From the NCBI GenBank assembly GCA_039720395.1, contig CM077831.1, positions 10,865,803 to 10,929,802 on the forward strand: 64,000 bases of DNA, read 5' to 3'. Below are positions 23,540-36,192 of this stretch, one piece after another; the first letter of the stretch is position 1, and each line of letters starts with the position of its first letter. Both the position numbers and the translations under genes were made by a program. Source of the stretch: Liquidambar formosana. Taxonomy: Eukaryota > Streptophyta > Magnoliopsida > Saxifragales > Altingiaceae. The notes below the pieces were generated by a model. That model saw only the letters and a program-made list of their open reading frames with translations. It was not told where the DNA came from and searched no databases.

Positions 23540-24680
23540 AAGGTCAATACCCAAGATGAGTAGAGGTAACTCTAAGTGAAGGTCAACACCCAGGATGAGC
23601 AAAAGTCAATACTCAAAGAGAATAAAGATCAGTATTAGGAGTGAAGGTCAACACTTAGGATGAGTAACAGTCAATACTTGAAAGGAGTAGGGATAAATAC
23701 GAGTGGAGGTCAACACTCAGAGTGAGTACCAGTCAATACTCGAAAGGAATAGGGAGTAGTATTTAGAGTGAATGTCAACACTCGGGGTGAGTACCAGTCA
23801 ATACCTAAGACAAATATGCTTTCACTTAGAATGAGTATGGGTCAATACTCAGGGACGAGTATGGGTTAATACTCAAGATAAATATGTGACAATACTCAGG
23901 GTAAGTATGGGTCAATACTTAAAATGAGTATGTATCAGTACTCGGAATGAGTATAGGTCAATACTCAGGAGAGCTAAAAAGACATCGTATGGGTAAGGGT
24001 CATTACTCAAACAAGAACCAATGACGGATAGAAGTGAATATCCATACTAAAAATCTAAAAAGAAATCTTATGAATAGAAGTCAATACTTATAGAGAAAAA
24101 CACATAAGCAAGGGTCAATGCTTGCTATGAGTAAAGATCAATACTAAAAAAGAAAAGCTTATGAGCAAGGGTCAATGCTTGAAATGAGTAGGATTCAATA
24201 CTCACAGAGAAAATCACACGAGCAAGGGTCAATGCTCAAGATAAATGTATATAATAAAAGGTCAACGCTTAAAATGAATAGGAGTCAATACTCACAAAGA
24301 AAATTATATGAGCAAAAGTCACTGTTGGTGATGAGTAGGGATCAATACTCAAAGAATGCAGAGAGATCGCATAGGTAGAAGTCAATACCTAAAACAATAA
24401 CATATGTATAGAGGAGACATGCCAAAGGGGTTTGGAATCAATACCTATGATGGATAAGAGTCAATATTATAGAACGAACAAAGGTCAATGCTCGAGAAGG
24501 GAGTATGGGTGAATACTCTAAATGAGTGAAGGTCAACACTCAGGATAAGTAATAGTCATTATTGCAAACGAGCAAAGGTCAATGCTTAAGAAAAAAGAGT
24601 ATAGATAAACACTCATAGGGGAGCTTAACAAAACATTAGTTAAGTACGAGTCACTACTCATAAGACAAGCTTGGCATGAG
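23540..24680. repeat. Degenerate 20-24 bp minisatellite
   Basis: About 1.1 kb of imperfect units around the core gtcaatactcaggatgagta, repeated some 45-50 times with drift and small indels. The small frames here (24175-24378) only mirror the repeat. The array lies beside, not inside, the gypsy 5' LTR at 20881-23379. The 160 bases between them show nothing recognisable. Confidence 0.85.
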
Positions 24681-25529
24681 CACAAAGCCAACACCACATG
24701 AAGAAAAAATATCACTCACACGGCTACTTGGGTGTAACCCAATGGCGAAAACTTAGGCAAATATGGTCATGAGAAAATAGACCTTGAAACATAATGAGCA
24801 CTACATGTCACTAATGCATGCATATCAACTAATCAATCAACTCAAGTAAAATTGATTCACATAGATTCATCAGCACAAGTTCAAAGCCATGCACAGAAAG
24901 ATTTAAGGCATATTTTTGAACATTTTTTTTATTCAATGCCTTTTAAGAATCCTTTTTTTTTTTTTTTTTAAAAGCATATCTTTCAAAATCACTATTAAAT
25001 TCACCGTCCTTAAAAAATGATGCTTTATGTCAAATTGTTTATGTAGGAAATCAACAATGTCAATAGGGGATTCAAACAGAAACATTGCCGAAATCAAGAA
25101 TCATTGGATTCCAACGGGCGATGTGGGGTGCCTAACACCTTCCCCACTTGTAACCAAACCCCCTTACCTCTAATCTCTAGTCTCACAGACCTTTCTAAGA
25201 GTTACTCAATTTTTCAATGATCCTCAAATGGACCAATTTTTAATAAGCCTCAAATGGACTTATTTTGGGAACACAAGTGAACCCATTTTTTTATAGACTT
25301 TAGGATGACCAATCACGTCCTCAAATCCATGATTGATAGCAACTCCATAGCCTTGACTATATTAAATATGCTCGCATGTTTAGATTAGTCAAGGCTCCCT
25401 CGAAATGAACCCTTCCAATTCTCACAACCCTTACACTCCACACCAATGTGAATCAGGGTCGTTCCATTAGAACCTTTTGAGCCACACGCACCTCTAAGGG
25501 ATTTTTTGGGGTAGCGACAGGTTGCGTTT
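24681..25529. mobile_element. Old gypsy-like LTR debris
   Basis: No gene. The stretch at about 25110-25145 (gatgtggggtgcctaacacc) and the end ggggtagcgacagg near 25510 resemble the ends of plant gypsy LTRs as I know them. Boundaries and duplications were not found; a T run lies at 24951-24969. Confidence 0.4.
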
Positions 25530-27395
25530 TGATAGTAAACAAGAGTTTTTGCGACTTGGAGGGCATTTTCATCATTTCACTTGTATAACAGTTGTTCGAT
25601 TTCTAATTCCTACCAAATTTGTCCTGAAATGGTCCTAAAGTCCTTAGGATGTTATTTATAGGCTTGGTTTAAAGTTTGGTAAGGTTTGGAATTGATTTAA
25701 TTAGGGATGATCCAAAGTAAGCCCAGTTTGGCAACGTTCATCAGTCTTTCTTAAAATTGTTTCCTAATTTGATCTCATTGGTTCAAATTAATGCTTCATT
25801 AATGTCAATTAAATCTTAATTAATTTGTTTTATTGTTTACAATCATTTTTAGAAGAGTTTGGTTGCAACCATGACTCAATTGGGATTCAAACCCTAATGT
25901 TACCTTTACTAGCCCGATTGACCTCAGTGAGCCACCTTGGCTTAACCCATAAATAATTGACTAAATGTGGCTTAGTTTGAAGTGTTTTATACTCATTTTA
26001 TGTAGACAATTGAACCATGGTCGTTTTAAGTCCGGAATCAATGAATTTAGACTTAAAATGGACCCGATACATGAACTTGATGATCAAGGAAGCAATAAAG
26101 CAAGGCAAAGTAGCCAAATGAAGCTACTAGTGGCTGGCCAACCACCCTAGGAGGCCAAACGGCCACCCAAGGTGCCCACTTGGCTTTCTAGGTTGTTTTG
26201 TCCTTATCATTTTGCTTTAGCTTTATCTCTTCATTTAATCTGGATTTTTCCAAAAATTTTTATAATGTTTGATAATTATCATTTAGATTTGAGATAAATG
26301 TCATCTCCTAAGGATGATTTTGGGCCATTAGATCATCTTTAACTAGATTAAATCCTAACCATCTATTCCACCCACCTACAGATAAAAATAGGGATTGTCT
26401 CCTCTCCCATTCTATACTAAGTCTCAGTAAAGTATTCCTAAGCAACTGAAGAGCTTGAACTCAATAGTGAGGGCAAAACTTCCTTATTAATACCTTCTCA
26501 CTTATGACTCATTCTAAGAAGAGCTTAGACTCAATAGTGAGGGCGAAACTTCCTTATTAATACCTCCTCACTTACGACTCATTCTAAGAAGAGCTTAGAC
26601 TCAATAGTAGAGGGGAAACTTCCTTATTAGCACTCTTTAACTAGCAACCTAGAAGGCTTAGAGGTGCCAGAGTTCTGCCTGAATCCCGACTCTCAACTTG
26701 AGGCTCTCAAACAGAACCTTGCCTCGGTTCTGTCAGGTATAACTCTTAACTTATCTCTTAATTTTAAGTTTAAGCTTATGCTATGATATAAATGCTAATG
26801 TGATATTGTATGCTCCCCTGAGTTCTGTCAATCGTAGGATATTATTAGTTTTTTATCCAAAATCAAACTAGTTTATCAAATCAAAGTTGTTTTTATCAAT
26901 GCAAATTATTTTCAAAGCAAGTGTTTGATTATAGATTGGATTCTAATAGAATCCCACGAAGGGTGAAACTCTTTCAACCAACTTATTTGTTCGAATTACG
27001 TAGACTTTGATCTTTGTAAAAAGTACATTGGCTGCTCACTTGAGCCCAAGTTAAACTTAGATTAAATTTTATCTTTTATTTTTCATAATTTCTAGTTATA
27101 TTGCATGGTTGAAATTAACTAAGCCCAATTAATAAATGAGACTGATTTATCAGGTGAAATAGGTGCTTACGGGCCGTGGTTCAGAACCTTCCTATTTCAT
27201 AACCTAGCCCCTAAACCCTTTATTTTGTGTTCAAGACCTGCCTATTTTCCAAATATGAAGTCAAACTTGTTCTTATAAAAAAAATCTTTTAGTGGTTTCC
27301 TCATACCCTAAAAATGTGGAGGCGACTCCCTTTCTTTTTGAAACTCTATTGGAGTAGAACAAAACTTGATTCCAACTCTATTTCCCGGTGTTCAC
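25530..27395 (+). repeat. Gypsy LTR fragment, 5'-truncated
   Basis: From tttttgcgacttggagggc onward it follows the LTR at 44434 from about its base 240, and it ends in CCGGTGTTCACA like the ends at 1550 and 16804. The first part of the LTR is missing. It contains a 70-bp tandem repeat at 26451-26640. No primer site or coding region follows. Confidence 0.65.
26451..26640. repeat. 70-bp tandem repeat, 2.7 copies
   Basis: Units start at 26451, 26521 and 26591 with gagcttagactcaatagt; the first two are nearly identical and the third is partial. Confidence 0.9.
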
Positions 27396-27885
27396 ATACA
27401 CAGACCATGTTTAGGAGTAACTCGATGTTCAAAAGAAATAAGGACTATCTAAGACCTTAGAGATGACCTTCCATGTCTATTTTAAAAAATTATATTTGAA
27501 AACTACACATAGTCACGGATATATTCGTGGCTAAGAGTACTAAATTAACTCCCGGCTTTAATATTTGCCACAAATATATTTGTGGCTATGATTTTTTAGT
27601 AACTGATTTTGTACCAAATTTCATCTTTGGCTGAAAATATCTAAACTATGGGTAAGCAATCTAGCCACACCGCCTATAGCCATGGATCAAAACTGTGGTC
27701 AAACTGTTTATGGCCACAGAGACGAGCCATTTGGGCTAGCCCCATTAACTACTACGTACTGCTTAGATTTGGTTGCCAATCCTCATAGTAATGGTGGACT
27801 ATATATTGTTCTTCCTAGCTGTCCTCAGATTATAGCTACATAACTTGAATGGAATGAGGAGAAAATGTTTCCATTTTCCTGAAGA

Positions 27886-27932
<47 letters not shown>

Positions 27933-28209
27933 GGAATTTGAATTGATTAGATATGTGTAACTTAGGACATTATTTCTTACAAAAATTAAGCACTCTAATT
28001 TGGAAATTTGCGATTAGAAGATAGAAAATGCAAGAACAAAAGGTAATAATAATGAAGAAGTAATTTGAACCCCAAATAACCAATATGAAAAGGAAAACAA
28101 CAGCAACTGTTCACTGATTCTATTTTTCTCCAGAAAATTGATTGGTACTATATCTGATAATTAATATGTTTTTCCTTTTTATTTTCTGGCATTCCCCCTT
28201 TAGAAAGAA
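27396..28209. other. Intergenic stretch with palindromes and poly(A) run
   Basis: No gene. A perfect 20-bp palindrome is at 27567-27586 (gccacaaata and its complement) and a near-palindrome at 27514-27529. A run of 41 A lies at 27889-27929. The region from about 28000 to 28209 is the 3' flank of the minus-strand U-box gene. Confidence 0.6.
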
Positions 28210-29490
28210 TCATTCACTAGCTAATCCCAAATAATCCTTCAACTCACAAGGAAAACAAGGGTAACGCCTCCATGAAGTCCCATGCAACTTGCAGATTTTC
28301 ACGACCTTATCCTTTGTTGATGATCGGCCGCCAATATGTAACAAGGCCAAAAGCTTCTTCACAGATCCAAAAATGAGCATATCCTTTAGGACCTTTTCAG
28401 TTGGATGAAAACTACATATCAACCATAAGATCTTTACCCCAATCTTAGTTGCCGTGTCGGACACGTGTAGCATTTTCTTTGAGACCACAGCAATCCCCAA
28501 TCCGTGCTCCACCAAGGCCAGCCTTCCCTCTGCGCATTCACAGAGTAATTTGATCAGTAGCAGCATTTTCTCACATTTTGATCGGTTCAAGTCTGGTAAA
28601 AGTTCGATGAGGACACAAACTGCACCAGCTTCAATCGCTTTTAATCGGCTTTTCTTGGATGCACTCAATATTTCTATAAGAACTTCCAAGGCGCGTGAAC
28701 TTGCCTTGGTGCAGATTTCATCTGATACCAGCTCCAACAAGGATTTGAAGAAATCAATGCCTTGATCTTGCATAACAAAGTTCCAATTATAGTCAGTTAT
28801 TTTTGCCATCGATTGAAATATGGTGACGGTGTACAATCTGGCCTCGGCGCTTCCTCTTTGAAGTATGATTGCCATGGACTTCATGGATTCTGGCTTGGAC
28901 AACAATTGAATTGTTTGTTCCTCTTCGGATAGTGGGAGTTGGTGCAAAACACCTAGAGCCTCCTCGCAAGCTCTAAAAGTAACAAAATCCGAGCTCTCCA
29001 TGAGAACTTGGACTATTATTCCAAAAAGCACTTCAACTCCTCCCGATCGTACAAAATCGGCTTTTACATCATTGCCTATATCGACAATAGATCGAAGTTT
29101 CTTTAGTGAACTCACCTTGAATGGTGTCGATTCAATGGTGTTGAGGAGGGACACCAACTCATCGTGCTTGATCGGAAGTGGTGGCCGTGGACCATATTGA
29201 GATTTACCATTTTGCCATGCAAGGATGAGCCTTTTCAGGGTGTGGTTTGGGGTGATATTGAAATTTTCGATGCATTGCATGGTAGCAGGGCATGTTTTCT
29301 TCTTGTACGTGAAGAGCCATTTTTCAATACTTTTTCGTTCGTAGGTGACGCCTGTGGAGATCGTGACGGGGTCCTTCATGAGTTCCATGGAAATGGGGCA
29401 TCTGAAATCTGGAGGAAAATCCATGGTTGGATCAGGTTTCTTCTCTATCTCCATTAGTTGCGGCAGAAGAGAGTGGGGTAGGGGAAACAT
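28210..29490 (-). CDS. U-box/ARM-repeat E3 ubiquitin ligase (plant PUB family)
   Basis: A single-exon frame of 426 codons ending KDYLGLASE. Residues about 25-94 are a U-box: FRCPISMELMKDPVTISTG, then TYERKSIEKW and TCPATMQ, followed by TPNHTLKRLI. The U-box recruits an E2 enzyme and passes ubiquitin to a bound target. The rest (about 105-420) is leucine-rich helical sequence of the armadillo type that would bind the substrate. Length, single exon and C-terminal WRRYPCFPCELKDYLGL fit class II plant PUB proteins of the PUB20/21 (CMPG1-like) type, often linked to immune and stress signalling; that role is family knowledge. The alternative start at 29454 (MEIEKKPD) gives 414 residues and keeps the full U-box. 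A TATA-like tataaatt (29505-29498 on the minus strand) so close to 29490 would favour 29454. No break is visible. It is the only convincing host gene in the window. Confidence 0.93.
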   Translation of the reverse strand: MFPLPHSLLPQLMEIEKKPDPTMDFPPDFRCPISMELMKDPVTISTGVTYERKSIEKWLFTYKKKTCPATMQCIENFNITPNHTLKRLILAWQNGKSQYGPRPPLPIKHDELVSLLNTIESTPFKVSSLKKLRSIVDIGNDVKADFVRSGGVEVLFGIIVQVLMESSDFVTFRACEEALGVLHQLPLSEEEQTIQLLSKPESMKSMAIILQRGSAEARLYTVTIFQSMAKITDYNWNFVMQDQGIDFFKSLLELVSDEICTKASSRALEVLIEILSASKKSRLKAIEAGAVCVLIELLPDLNRSKCEKMLLLIKLLCECAEGRLALVEHGLGIAVVSKKMLHVSDTATKIGVKILWLICSFHPTEKVLKDMLIFGSVKKLLALLHIGGRSSTKDKVVKICKLHGTSWRRYPCFPCELKDYLGLASE

Positions 29491-30230
29491 CGACCTTAAT
29501 TTATATCGAAGATAGAGAGCGTGAGGAATTAAGTCTAAAGAAAGAAAAATTCAAAGTCAACACACAATAGATGCTTTCGCAAGATGCCAAACTATTTTAG
29601 ACATATAACCCGTTTACCCAAAAAATATATATATATCTATATATATATATATATATATATATATAGCTATTCGTTTCTTTATTCTAATTGTTCATGTTCA
29701 CATTGAAATTACAATCTCGCCTCCAGTTAGCCATATATGTTTTTTCTTGACCCTTATGTTAATGAGACTTTTCATTTTTCCCCCAACATTTTATATTGAT
29801 TTACTTGAATCAAAACCCGCCACATAGTGGGGCATGAAGAATAGATTGGAGGCTAGGGGTCAGATCGATTTTGGTATGCATGGTCCAATACTACTAATTC
29901 GAATTTTAGCTTGAAATATCTTTTTTTTTTTTTTTTTTTTAACGGAATGTTATATTTATTCAGTGTTGATAAATGAAAGTGTAGTAGTAGAGGGGGCTGT
30001 ATAGGTATACACTTAAATGGAAGGACAAAAATAAAATTTAAAAACAAACAAAAACAAAAACAATTGAGCTAGCGGACCGTTTGGCCTGGGGTTGACTTTT
30101 AATAAAGTAGGAGCACTACCGCAAAGAGGCAGACAGATCTGAAGTTACGCAAGGCATATATGCATGTAATTTTCAAAGTTCTATTTCTACTTTATATATG
30201 GTTTTTCAAACATATATATAAACATATCTA

Positions 30231-30273
<43 letters not shown>

Positions 30274-30386
30274 TCAATGCCGATCTCCCTAGTCATATAT
30301 ATTCAAACCATACATAACACCGGCGAGAAGTGCGAGGTTTTACATGTTCTATTTTATCTAGTAATTGTCAGCTGGGGGCTGTTGAG

Positions 30387-30423
<37 letters not shown>

Positions 30424-30619
30424 CCAGTACGTGAGAACGAATCTGATTAGTGGAAAAATCAGAGCTGGGTGATCATGGTATTTAGCGATTAGCAATTACA
30501 ATTAATAACCATATAATTGATGGAAATGTAAAATGATCTAACAATATAGCCTAGTTATTCAATATGCTTAATGCATGTACATGGAAAACCCAAGCCTTAT
30601 TCTCATGTTAAATAAATTA
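29491..30619. other. 5' flank of the U-box gene with simple repeats
   Basis: No further gene is visible. Simple repeats: (AT)n at 29623-29666, T run 29921-29940, (TA)n at 30239-30270 and (CT)n at 30390-30420. The small frames at 29853-30047 and 30160-30450 are built from these repeats and are not genes. Confidence 0.7.
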
Positions 30620-30827
30620 AAGGGTAAATTGCAGATAACTCCACGAAGTGTGGGGGTAAGTAGAAAACTCCACTGATGTTCAAACTGAAAAAATGTCCTC
30701 TTAAATGTTCAAAATCAAACAATGTTTAATAGCTTTGAGGGGTGGGGGGATATTGCTTGATTTTGAGCATCAGTAGAGTTTTTTGCTGACCATGCCATAC
30801 TTTGGGAGGTTATTTACGATTTACCTT
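30620..30827. mobile_element. 208-bp MITE, Mutator-like ends
   Basis: The left end aagggtaaattgcagataac and the reversed right end aaggtaaatcgtaaataacc form an imperfect inverted repeat of over 30 bp. The 6-bp sequence aaatta flanks both sides (30614-30619, 30828-30833). No coding capacity. Family assignment is uncertain because Mutator-type duplications are usually longer. Confidence 0.65.
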
Positions 30828-31760
30828 AAATTAAAACAAGGCCATCAATATTCTCTGCCCTAATTGGAAGGGTCGATCTGCCACAAGCACCTCGAGGGAT
30901 TGGGGTCAAGAGGATAATGTGATAATATTAGAAATCAAAAACCAGTTTTTTTTTTTTTTTATTAATGCTTTTTAGTCAATGAATATATATATATATATAT
31001 AGATCCAATTGATTAAGAGAGATGTGATTGTAAAAATGAGTAAGCAATTGTCATCTTAATTAATCACTAATCATCCTTTATATATGCTTCAAATTAATAT
31101 TTTATCAAATCAAGGAATATGTCATCCATGTGGAGCTCAAATCAGGTCAGAAAAAGATGGCCAAACAAATAAAATTTCGAGGGTGACCAATCTGCCTTAG
31201 GTACAACATATCTCGATCCACAGAAGTTTCATAAACTTCGCTGGCTCTCTTATCAAGATTCCTTAAAATTTCCCGTGTGTTTTTTTGCTAATATTTCAAG
31301 AGAAATGTTTACTGTCACATGGTTGTTCTAAAAATTGTTCAGGAAAGCCCCATGGTGGCTTGACACGTGTCCATGGAAACCTTTAATTTTAAGGTCATCC
31401 TGAGACCATCGAAGATATATAGGTACGTGGTCATGGCGTTATGGTTGTGTTATGGGTGCAAAATAGTTGACTATATATTTATATTTATATTTTTTTTTTT
31501 CCGAGTGCAAAATAATTGACTTTCCATCATATAATAGCTAATAGCTGCTGATTTCAGGTACTCATCTATGGCCTCTAGTGACGACAATTCGCCAAGCCAC
31601 GCTCCATGAAATTCTTCTGTTCGTTTACTTAATTTTTATATTCCTCCTGTTTGAAGGTTTATTGAATCTTCTGCAGCTTATGGATATGGTTTGAGTGGGA
31701 CGGGGTTTCTTCTAGGAAAGCTGTCTACTTTTAGATATATATGATTACGTCAATAAAATA

Positions 31761-31796
<36 letters not shown>

Positions 31797-33309
31797 TTGA
31801 GCTTCTTTCTTATAGGTTTGACTAAGTTGCATGTTTGTGCAGATTGGTAGGTGGGTTTTCCATTGGTTGTTGAAATTTAGTTGTAAATGTGGGTTACCAA
31901 AAATGAAAAATGAAGTCATCTTTACAGAAATTAGGGAAAAAAAACTCGTAAATTGTATAACGTAATTAATATGTTACGGAGTAATTGCTTTTGCATTTAT
32001 CCTTTCAAATTCTACTAATATATTTCTGGTGCCGTCACAAATTAATCGATTGGATTAACTCACCTTTGATATACAACAAACCACTTCAGGGATTAACTGC
32101 GATACAAAGGTTGCAAATATATGGAATTCAAAATACAACTCAAATTCTACTACTTACTTAAAGAACAAAATATATATAATAGAACATAATACCAATCATA
32201 ACCAGCCTACGTAATATCCATGAAGTATGAGTTTAAGATGTATATAAGAAATAAAGGTGAAATGATACAATCCATTCTCTGATAAGTTCACGAAAGAGAT
32301 CTGCAATAAACTAGTAATAACGCAATCATGAGTTTAGTGAGATGTGCCAAAGATATGGATTTGGTGAAGGATTTGCATCTTCCACCCAACTCATCATCCT
32401 CACCAAAGGGAATAATCAAGGGAGTCAATCAAGGCTTTTGACGAATATTTAAATTGGAACTCAAGATCTTGTACAGTACAGTAATATTCCTGTAATCAAG
32501 CCCTGCAACTGGTCCAAAAATCTCACATACAGCTGCCATTATATGCACTAGTTGGTGCACAAATGTGTTTACTTCTTTTATACAAATTTAGAGTTCTTTG
32601 TGAAGAGAAAAACTTCCATGGAACCGCCTGACCACGTCATTATGAGACCAGCCAATAATATTAGAGAGAAAGTGCTCTTGTCAGATGGTGTTACGATGTT
32701 AGGTTTTCAAGAGCTGCTTCCAAGACACCATTTATGCCACTAACGGCCACTTCGATTTGTGGTGACTGAACTTAATTTAGATTTCGATTTAGCGGGAATT
32801 CAAATTTTGGGTTTAAAATTTTTGAACAAAATTCCAAAAATGGATTTAATTAGAATCTCTCTCGGGCACGTTCTCTCTCTATCTCACTGGAAAATTCTTA
32901 TTTTCTATTGTTGGTGGCAAGCACTGACGACAACTGTTGCCATTGTTGTCGAACTTCACCTCTCCCGCTTAAGATTAAAGTTGGCAGCTCAAGCATTTTT
33001 TCGACGACTGATAAGGCCCTAGGAAGAAGACAATAAGATAACAAGAAGCAATTCCCTCTTCAAGGGGGAAACTTTCTCTTATTATTGAAATAGGACTAAA
33101 AGATAACAGAACAATTCGATGCCTACTCCTATTACAAATTTAGATTAAGTAGAAGACGTCCTCCCCTTCATATGGAATGAAGACACCAATTCCCCCAATT
33201 GTGCCCCTACAATCAAGCTAATAATTCGTTGACTCCAAAACAAACGCAAACTGTTAAAGGAAACTTCCAATTAATGCCAACCCTCTTATCACTCACTTTT
33301 CACAGCACC
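30828..33309. other. Intergenic DNA, no gene seen
   Basis: AT-rich sequence with T runs at 30945-30960, 31490-31500 and 31765-31795 and a short (AT)n near 30985. The frames 32552-32743 and 32759-33022 match nothing I recognise. 33030-33309 may already belong to the gypsy remnant that follows. Confidence 0.5.
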
Positions 33310-33760
33310 TAATTTCAAGCATGATTCCTTAATCCTACAAGCATACTTATCAATCCCTCCCCTATATCAATCCAGCAATAAGTCATGCTTGAAATTTTTT
33401 CTGGATTAGCTGAGACTCCTTGATCAGAGATTACGTGGCCCAAGTATTCAAGTTGTTGCTTCCCAAAACTGCACTTAGATTTCTTAACATAGAGCTGGTT
33501 TGGTTGAAAGATCTCTAATGTAGTGGCTAAGTGAGCCATGTGTTCCTCCTATCTGCAGCTATAAACTAGAATATCATAAAAAAACACCAAAGTAAATTGA
33601 TGCAAGTGGGGTCGAAATACCTCATGTTGCTCAAGCAATGGTGGCTCATCATGAGAAATACTAGTGTCCTGCTGCTCCAGCTCAACTTGATACTTCTACC
33701 CAACTTCCCCAACGGGAGGAATCTAATCATAGACATCTTTCTCGTCATCTACTTCAACAT
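33310..33760 (-). pseudogene. Ty3/gypsy reverse transcriptase fragment
   Basis: On the minus strand the frame 33539-33315 reads HLATTLEIF, QLYVKKSKCSFG, LEYLGHVISDQGV, the part of gypsy RT just after the catalytic motif. Directly upstream (about 33605-33545) the same frame gives FFYDILVYS followed by a stop, so the FDD-type motif has a Tyr instead of the first Asp of the pair. A further piece with a frameshift lies up to 33748. No LTR or other domain was assigned; a short relic. Confidence 0.8.
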
Positions 33761-36192
33761 CTAGAGCAACTTTAGGAACCCATCCACATATGGACTTTTT
33801 GTAGTGAATTTGCTTAAGATTTAGGGCATATGTATTTTGGTGGGTTACCTTAACAATAGGCTTGTCAACAAAGGAGAGATGGAAATGCTAAAAAACACAA
33901 GTCAAGTGAAAACCATAAGGAAGACTTGCAATTTTCTTTTTCTGAAAATCATATATATTGACATAGTAGAAGACTTAATCAAGAAGAAGGGCACCGCCTG
34001 CTTCTTGGAAATTACTCGAATCCACGAGCTAAAGAGTAACATACTCGAATCTATGAGTAAAGAGAAATAATTCTCAGAGAATAAATTCTTTATTAATCAA
34101 AATTTAACCTTACAATGAAAAGAGGCAACCTACATATAAGCTGCACTCCCTAGTTCTACTAAAACAATAAACGTAAGGAAATAAATAACGAAATTAAGGA
34201 AAATACTAAAAATTTTAAAAATAGGAAAATTCCAACTAAAAGCATAAATCAAAAGTTCTAAACTTAAGCAGCAAGTTGGAAAATGGAAGCCCCAAACAGA
34301 AGCCCCAAACAGCAATCGTAGCTCCCAGAATTAAGCAGCACAGTATTACCAAAAATAGCAAAAACGTGCTTTTGAGGGCCAAGATGAAGGAATTCACCCA
34401 AAAAGCGGCGTAGGTCCTAGCAATAGGCTAGAAGTATTAATCAGCACATCGATTCCAGTTGACCCATCGAATTTCACGTGATTCTGATGTTTAGGCTTTC
34501 TTTCCCTACTAGTACCTTTTTGTGTTTCGCTTTTAGAGGTCCATCTGGACTAGGAATTCTTCAACAAACTATTCTACATCATATATGGTTGGGGATAATG
34601 AAGGGAAGATCAACTGGGATAGTGTTCAAAATACACCAAACAAGGAAAATATCAAAATAAGAGACATGGTCACGTCCTCCACCCCGATGAAGAATATTTT
34701 AAGTGATAATGTGGTGAATGAGGCATGCATCAAGTGTAAGTTGAGAGGCCTTGGCTTTGAAACATTGGATTATGTCATTTTGGCCACAAATTTGGTTTAG
34801 GGTTACTAAAGGATCAAACCCTGATGATTGGTCTAATCATTGGTCTCAAGATCATAGAACTCTCCCCTAGGGAGGCCAAGAACATGTGAAAAGAGGTCTC
34901 GGTCCATGGAGTTGGTGACTCCACCCCCTTCGGACTAATGATCAATGTAAGAAATATTGGTATAGAAAACTCGTACAAGATATGGTATACATAGGTTTTT
35001 GTATGAAAATGAAGGTATCCCTACACACAGCGGACCTAGGAGTTATTTCCAATTGGGGCGCTGTGCTATAATTTTGTGAAATGGGAATTGAAAGCTCTAG
35101 AGAGCCTCTTTCTTTTCCAATGTAATTCCAACAAAAGGATACTATTTGTCAACTTATTACAAATTGACTATATATTGGCTTCCTAATGACTACTACTTCC
35201 TCTTTTTGGTATTATGTTAGGAAATGGTTATCAAATAGTAATGTATCCCAAAAAAAAATTTGTTGAGCCAATGAGGGCATATGCCCCTAAAGGACCCCCC
35301 CCCCCCCCGGTGTAGGCTATGCCACTACCTACACAAAAGCTTGAACAAGTGTATACCCTGAGAAATTTTTCTTCAAAGAAGTCAAGAAGGGTGTATTGTG
35401 TCCACACAAGGATCCCTTGGTAGGGGCTCTCCTTGCATTTGGGAACATTTTGGAGTGTGGAGCCATGATATTTAGGGTTTGGAGGTGTAGAGAGAGAGAA
35501 AGGAAACCGTCATTTAAAAAATGAGATTTGAAATGATGAATTGTAGTTGGGGTATATGTTAAAAAACACAAAATCAGTTGACTCATTTTACAAATCAGTT
35601 GACTAAATACAACATAAACCAGACTAGACCCCATTGTCTAAATGAGTTAACCGATTTCACATATTAGTCAATTGAAAATTAAATCAATCGATTGAAAATA
35701 ATTTTAGTCAACTGAAATACTATAGATTGTCAAAAGGAAATTAAAACTGAATAGAAATAATTATTACAATATTTTATTATTTATAACATATTGTAATAAT
35801 GAAGTGCACCCTAAACATGAATCGAATCAATTTGGTTGTTTTGAAAATATTTAAATTAAAACTGAATCGAACTTGGTTCAATACCAAACCAAAGCAATCC
35901 AAACTAACTAATTTAATTCATCTCAATTTGAATCAAACCAACTTGCAACCCTACTAATATTGATAAACACAATTACACCACATATAATATTTTCACAGAG
36001 ACTAGAAAAGTGGCTTCTAACTATGATAGTTTCAACTTTACAAAAGGGATGAGGAAAAATTATAATTTCACCCTCAACTTTCACTCAAAAACCTTTTTTA
36101 TCCTCTAGTTTGTTTTCAAAAACTTTGACCCCTCACATTTTAGAAAACCCTACTTTATACTATTCAGACAATCAACCCTTCAGTTTTTCTTA
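33761..36192. other. Intergenic DNA, probable old repeat debris
   Basis: No gene was recognised. 34070-34450 looks LTR-like (cttaagcagcaag/gaattaagcagcac repeats) and could belong to the gypsy RT relic, but no ends were found. A run of 15 C lies at about 35295-35309. 35820-35960 has aaccaaacc-type repeats. Frames 34478-34660, 34585-34800 and 35329-35634 have no recognisable domain. Confidence 0.4.

Noticed and set aside
24175..24378. 67-codon frame with repeating MSR.QYS pattern
   Set aside because: It mirrors the minisatellite unit in one lucky frame; neighbouring units have stops.
23540..24680. Possible CRISPR-like array
   Set aside because: Units are adjacent and drift continuously; there are no unique spacers, and this is plant nuclear DNA.
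28454..29457. Three plus-strand frames across the U-box gene
   Set aside because: They are antisense shadows of the clear U-box/ARM gene on the minus strand and have no domain of their own.
30160..30450. 96-codon frame with membrane-like sequence
   Set aside because: It is built from (TA)n and (CT)n simple repeats; the hydrophobic Tyr-Ile and Leu-Ser runs are repeat translations.
32552..33022. Possible host gene exons
   Set aside because: Short frames with no recognisable domain beside a dead gypsy RT fragment.
34478..34800. Possible small host gene
   Set aside because: Two overlapping short frames without domain, splice structure or clear promoter.
35295..35309. Run of C as a possible assembly error
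   Set aside because: A homopolymer of this length is unusual in AT-rich DNA, but the sequence alone cannot show an error.
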